From Betaproteobacteria bacterium (GTDB lineage: Bacteria > Pseudomonadota > Gammaproteobacteria > Burkholderiales > Usitatibacteraceae), in NCBI GenBank assembly GCA_003105245.1, contig PQAI01000254.1, positions 3,506 through 11,260 on the forward strand: a stretch of 7,755 nt of DNA, written 5' to 3'. A program made the translations under genes and the position numbers. Positions 6,800 to 7,755 of this stretch are shown here, in pieces. The notes beneath the pieces were generated by a model. That model was not told the origin of the DNA, did no database searches, and saw only the letters and a program-made list of their open reading frames with translations. Positions within the stretch are counted from its first letter, which is position 1, and every line of letters starts with the position of its first letter.

Positions 6800-7755
6800 A
6801 TGCGCAAGTCCGTCGCGATTCTCGCCCTGTCCGCCGTTGCCGCAAGCCTTCCCTCGTTCGCCGCCATCGACAAGCCCGAGTGCATCGTGGGCGCCAAGCC
6901 GGGCGGCGGCTTCGACCTCACCTGCAAGCTCGCCCAGACCTCGCTGCAGGACCTGAAGCTCCTGAAGGAGCCGATGCGCGCCACCTACATGCCCGGCGGG
7001 ATCGGCGCGGTGGCCATGAACACGGTCGTGGCGCAGCGCGCGGCCGACCCCAACGTGATCGTCGCCTTCTCGGGCGGGTCGCTCCTCAACATCGCCCAGG
7101 GCAAGTTCGGCAAGTGGACGGAGAACGACGTGAAGTGGATCGCCGCGGTCGGCGCCGACTACGGCTCCATCTCGGTGGGCAAGAACTCCCCCTGGAAGAA
7201 CCTGGGCGAGGTGATGGCCGCCATCAAGGCCGATCCCTCGAAGGTTCCCATGGGCGGCGGCGGCACCGTCGGCAGCCAGGACTGGACGAAGGCGGCCATC
7301 CTCGCCAAGAAGCTGGGCATCGACCCCAAGGCCATGCGCTGGGTGTCCTTCGAGGGCAACGGCGAGGCCACCACGGCCCTCATGGGCGGCCACATCCAGG
7401 TGATGTTCGGCGACGTCTCCGCCGACGAGCCGCAGGCCGAGGCGGGCAACATCCGCATGGTCGCCGTCCTCGCCGACAAGCGCGTCCAGGGCAAGCTCGC
7501 GGGCGTGCCGACGGCCAAGGAGCAGGGCTACGACATCCAGTGGCCCATCATCCGCGGCTTCTACACCGGCCCCAAGGTCCCGGATGCCGACTACAAGGCC
7601 TGGCAGGACATGTTCAAGAAGGCCATGGCCACGAAGGAGTTCGCCGACCTGCGCGCGCAGCGCGGGCTGCAGCCCTTCGACCTGGTCGGCCCGGAGCTCG
7701 ACGCCTTCGTGAAGAAGCAGGTGGGCGATTACCGCAAGCAGGCCGAAGAGTTCGG
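6800..7755 (+). CDS. tctC: Tripartite tricarboxylate transporter substrate-binding protein (TctC, Bug family), 3' end cut
   Basis: 318 codons are present with no stop before the window edge; Salmonella TctC is about 325 residues, so only a few C-terminal residues are missing. TctC captures the substrate (citrate-type carboxylates in characterised members) in the periplasm and delivers it to the TctA/TctB membrane complex, driven by the ion gradient. Residues 1-21 form a Sec signal peptide: MRK, a hydrophobic core, and a likely cut after SFA (A21). The mature protein carries the Bug/TctC hallmark PGGGFDLT (34-41), then MPGGIGA, the FSGGS loop, GGGGTVGSQDW and FEGNGEATTALMGGHIQV. Two cysteines, C28 and C42, flank the PGGG loop and could form a disulfide. 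The start is fixed by GGAGGAG four bases upstream. It is divergent from tctDE, which supports TctDE control. The Bug family is large and its ligands vary, so citrate is only the leading guess. Confidence 0.93.
   Translation, partial: MRKSVAILALSAVAASLPSFAAIDKPECIVGAKPGGGFDLTCKLAQTSLQDLKLLKEPMRATYMPGGIGAVAMNTVVAQRAADPNVIVAFSGGSLLNIAQGKFGKWTENDVKWIAAVGADYGSISVGKNSPWKNLGEVMAAIKADPSKVPMGGGGTVGSQDWTKAAILAKKLGIDPKAMRWVSFEGNGEATTALMGGHIQVMFGDVSADEPQAEAGNIRMVAVLADKRVQGKLAGVPTAKEQGYDIQWPIIRGFYTGPKVPDADYKAWQDMFKKAMATKEFADLRAQRGLQPFDLVGPELDAFVKKQVGDYRKQAEEF

Noticed and set aside
6663..6845. N-terminal extension of tctD by 61 residues
   Set aside because: It would overlap the start of tctC, shows no domain, and precedes the canonical MRILLVEDH start that has its own ribosome-binding site.

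Overview
The window is a gene-dense, very G+C-rich stretch of bacterial chromosome. The G+C content, the tctC/tctD/tctE arrangement and the proteobacterial type of each protein best fit a betaproteobacterium (Burkholderiales or a relative). That placement is inferred, since there is no rRNA or other firm phylogenetic marker here. Six complete genes and one gene cut by the right edge account for almost every base. I found no tRNA, rRNA, CRISPR array, insertion sequence or other mobile element, and no stretch above 300 bases without a gene.

Left block (1-1560). An ArnD-type deformylase of the polysaccharide-deacetylase family reads leftward (969 to 52). A group II truncated haemoglobin reads rightward from 1032. 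The 62 bases between their starts centre on a near-perfect inverted repeat whose 10-base core reads as an extended -10 promoter element on both strands. A stem-loop spans the globin stop codon, and a 121-base gap after it carries a plausible extended -10 promoter and a leader hairpin for the next gene.

Centre block (1561-4595). typA (BipA), a ribosome-associated translational GTPase, is followed after only 8 bases by rmuC, a membrane-anchored coiled-coil protein with a predicted nuclease fold. They probably form one transcript.

Right block (4570-7755). A two-component pair of the TctD/TctE type reads leftward. The regulator and kinase genes overlap by 4 bases, and the kinase 3' end overlaps the rmuC 3' end by 26 bases on the opposite strand. 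Divergent from the regulator is tctC, the periplasmic solute-binding protein of a tripartite tricarboxylate transporter, which is missing only its last few residues. The expected membrane genes tctB and tctA would lie beyond the right edge. The working model is that TctE senses a carboxylate such as citrate outside the inner membrane, phosphorylates TctD, and TctD activates tctC from the shared 137-base intergenic region. A tandem repeat with 11-base phasing there is a candidate TctD site.

No clearly new biological system is visible. The most useful observations are regulatory: the symmetric divergent promoter, the candidate TctD operator, and the use of TTG starts in three of the seven genes.
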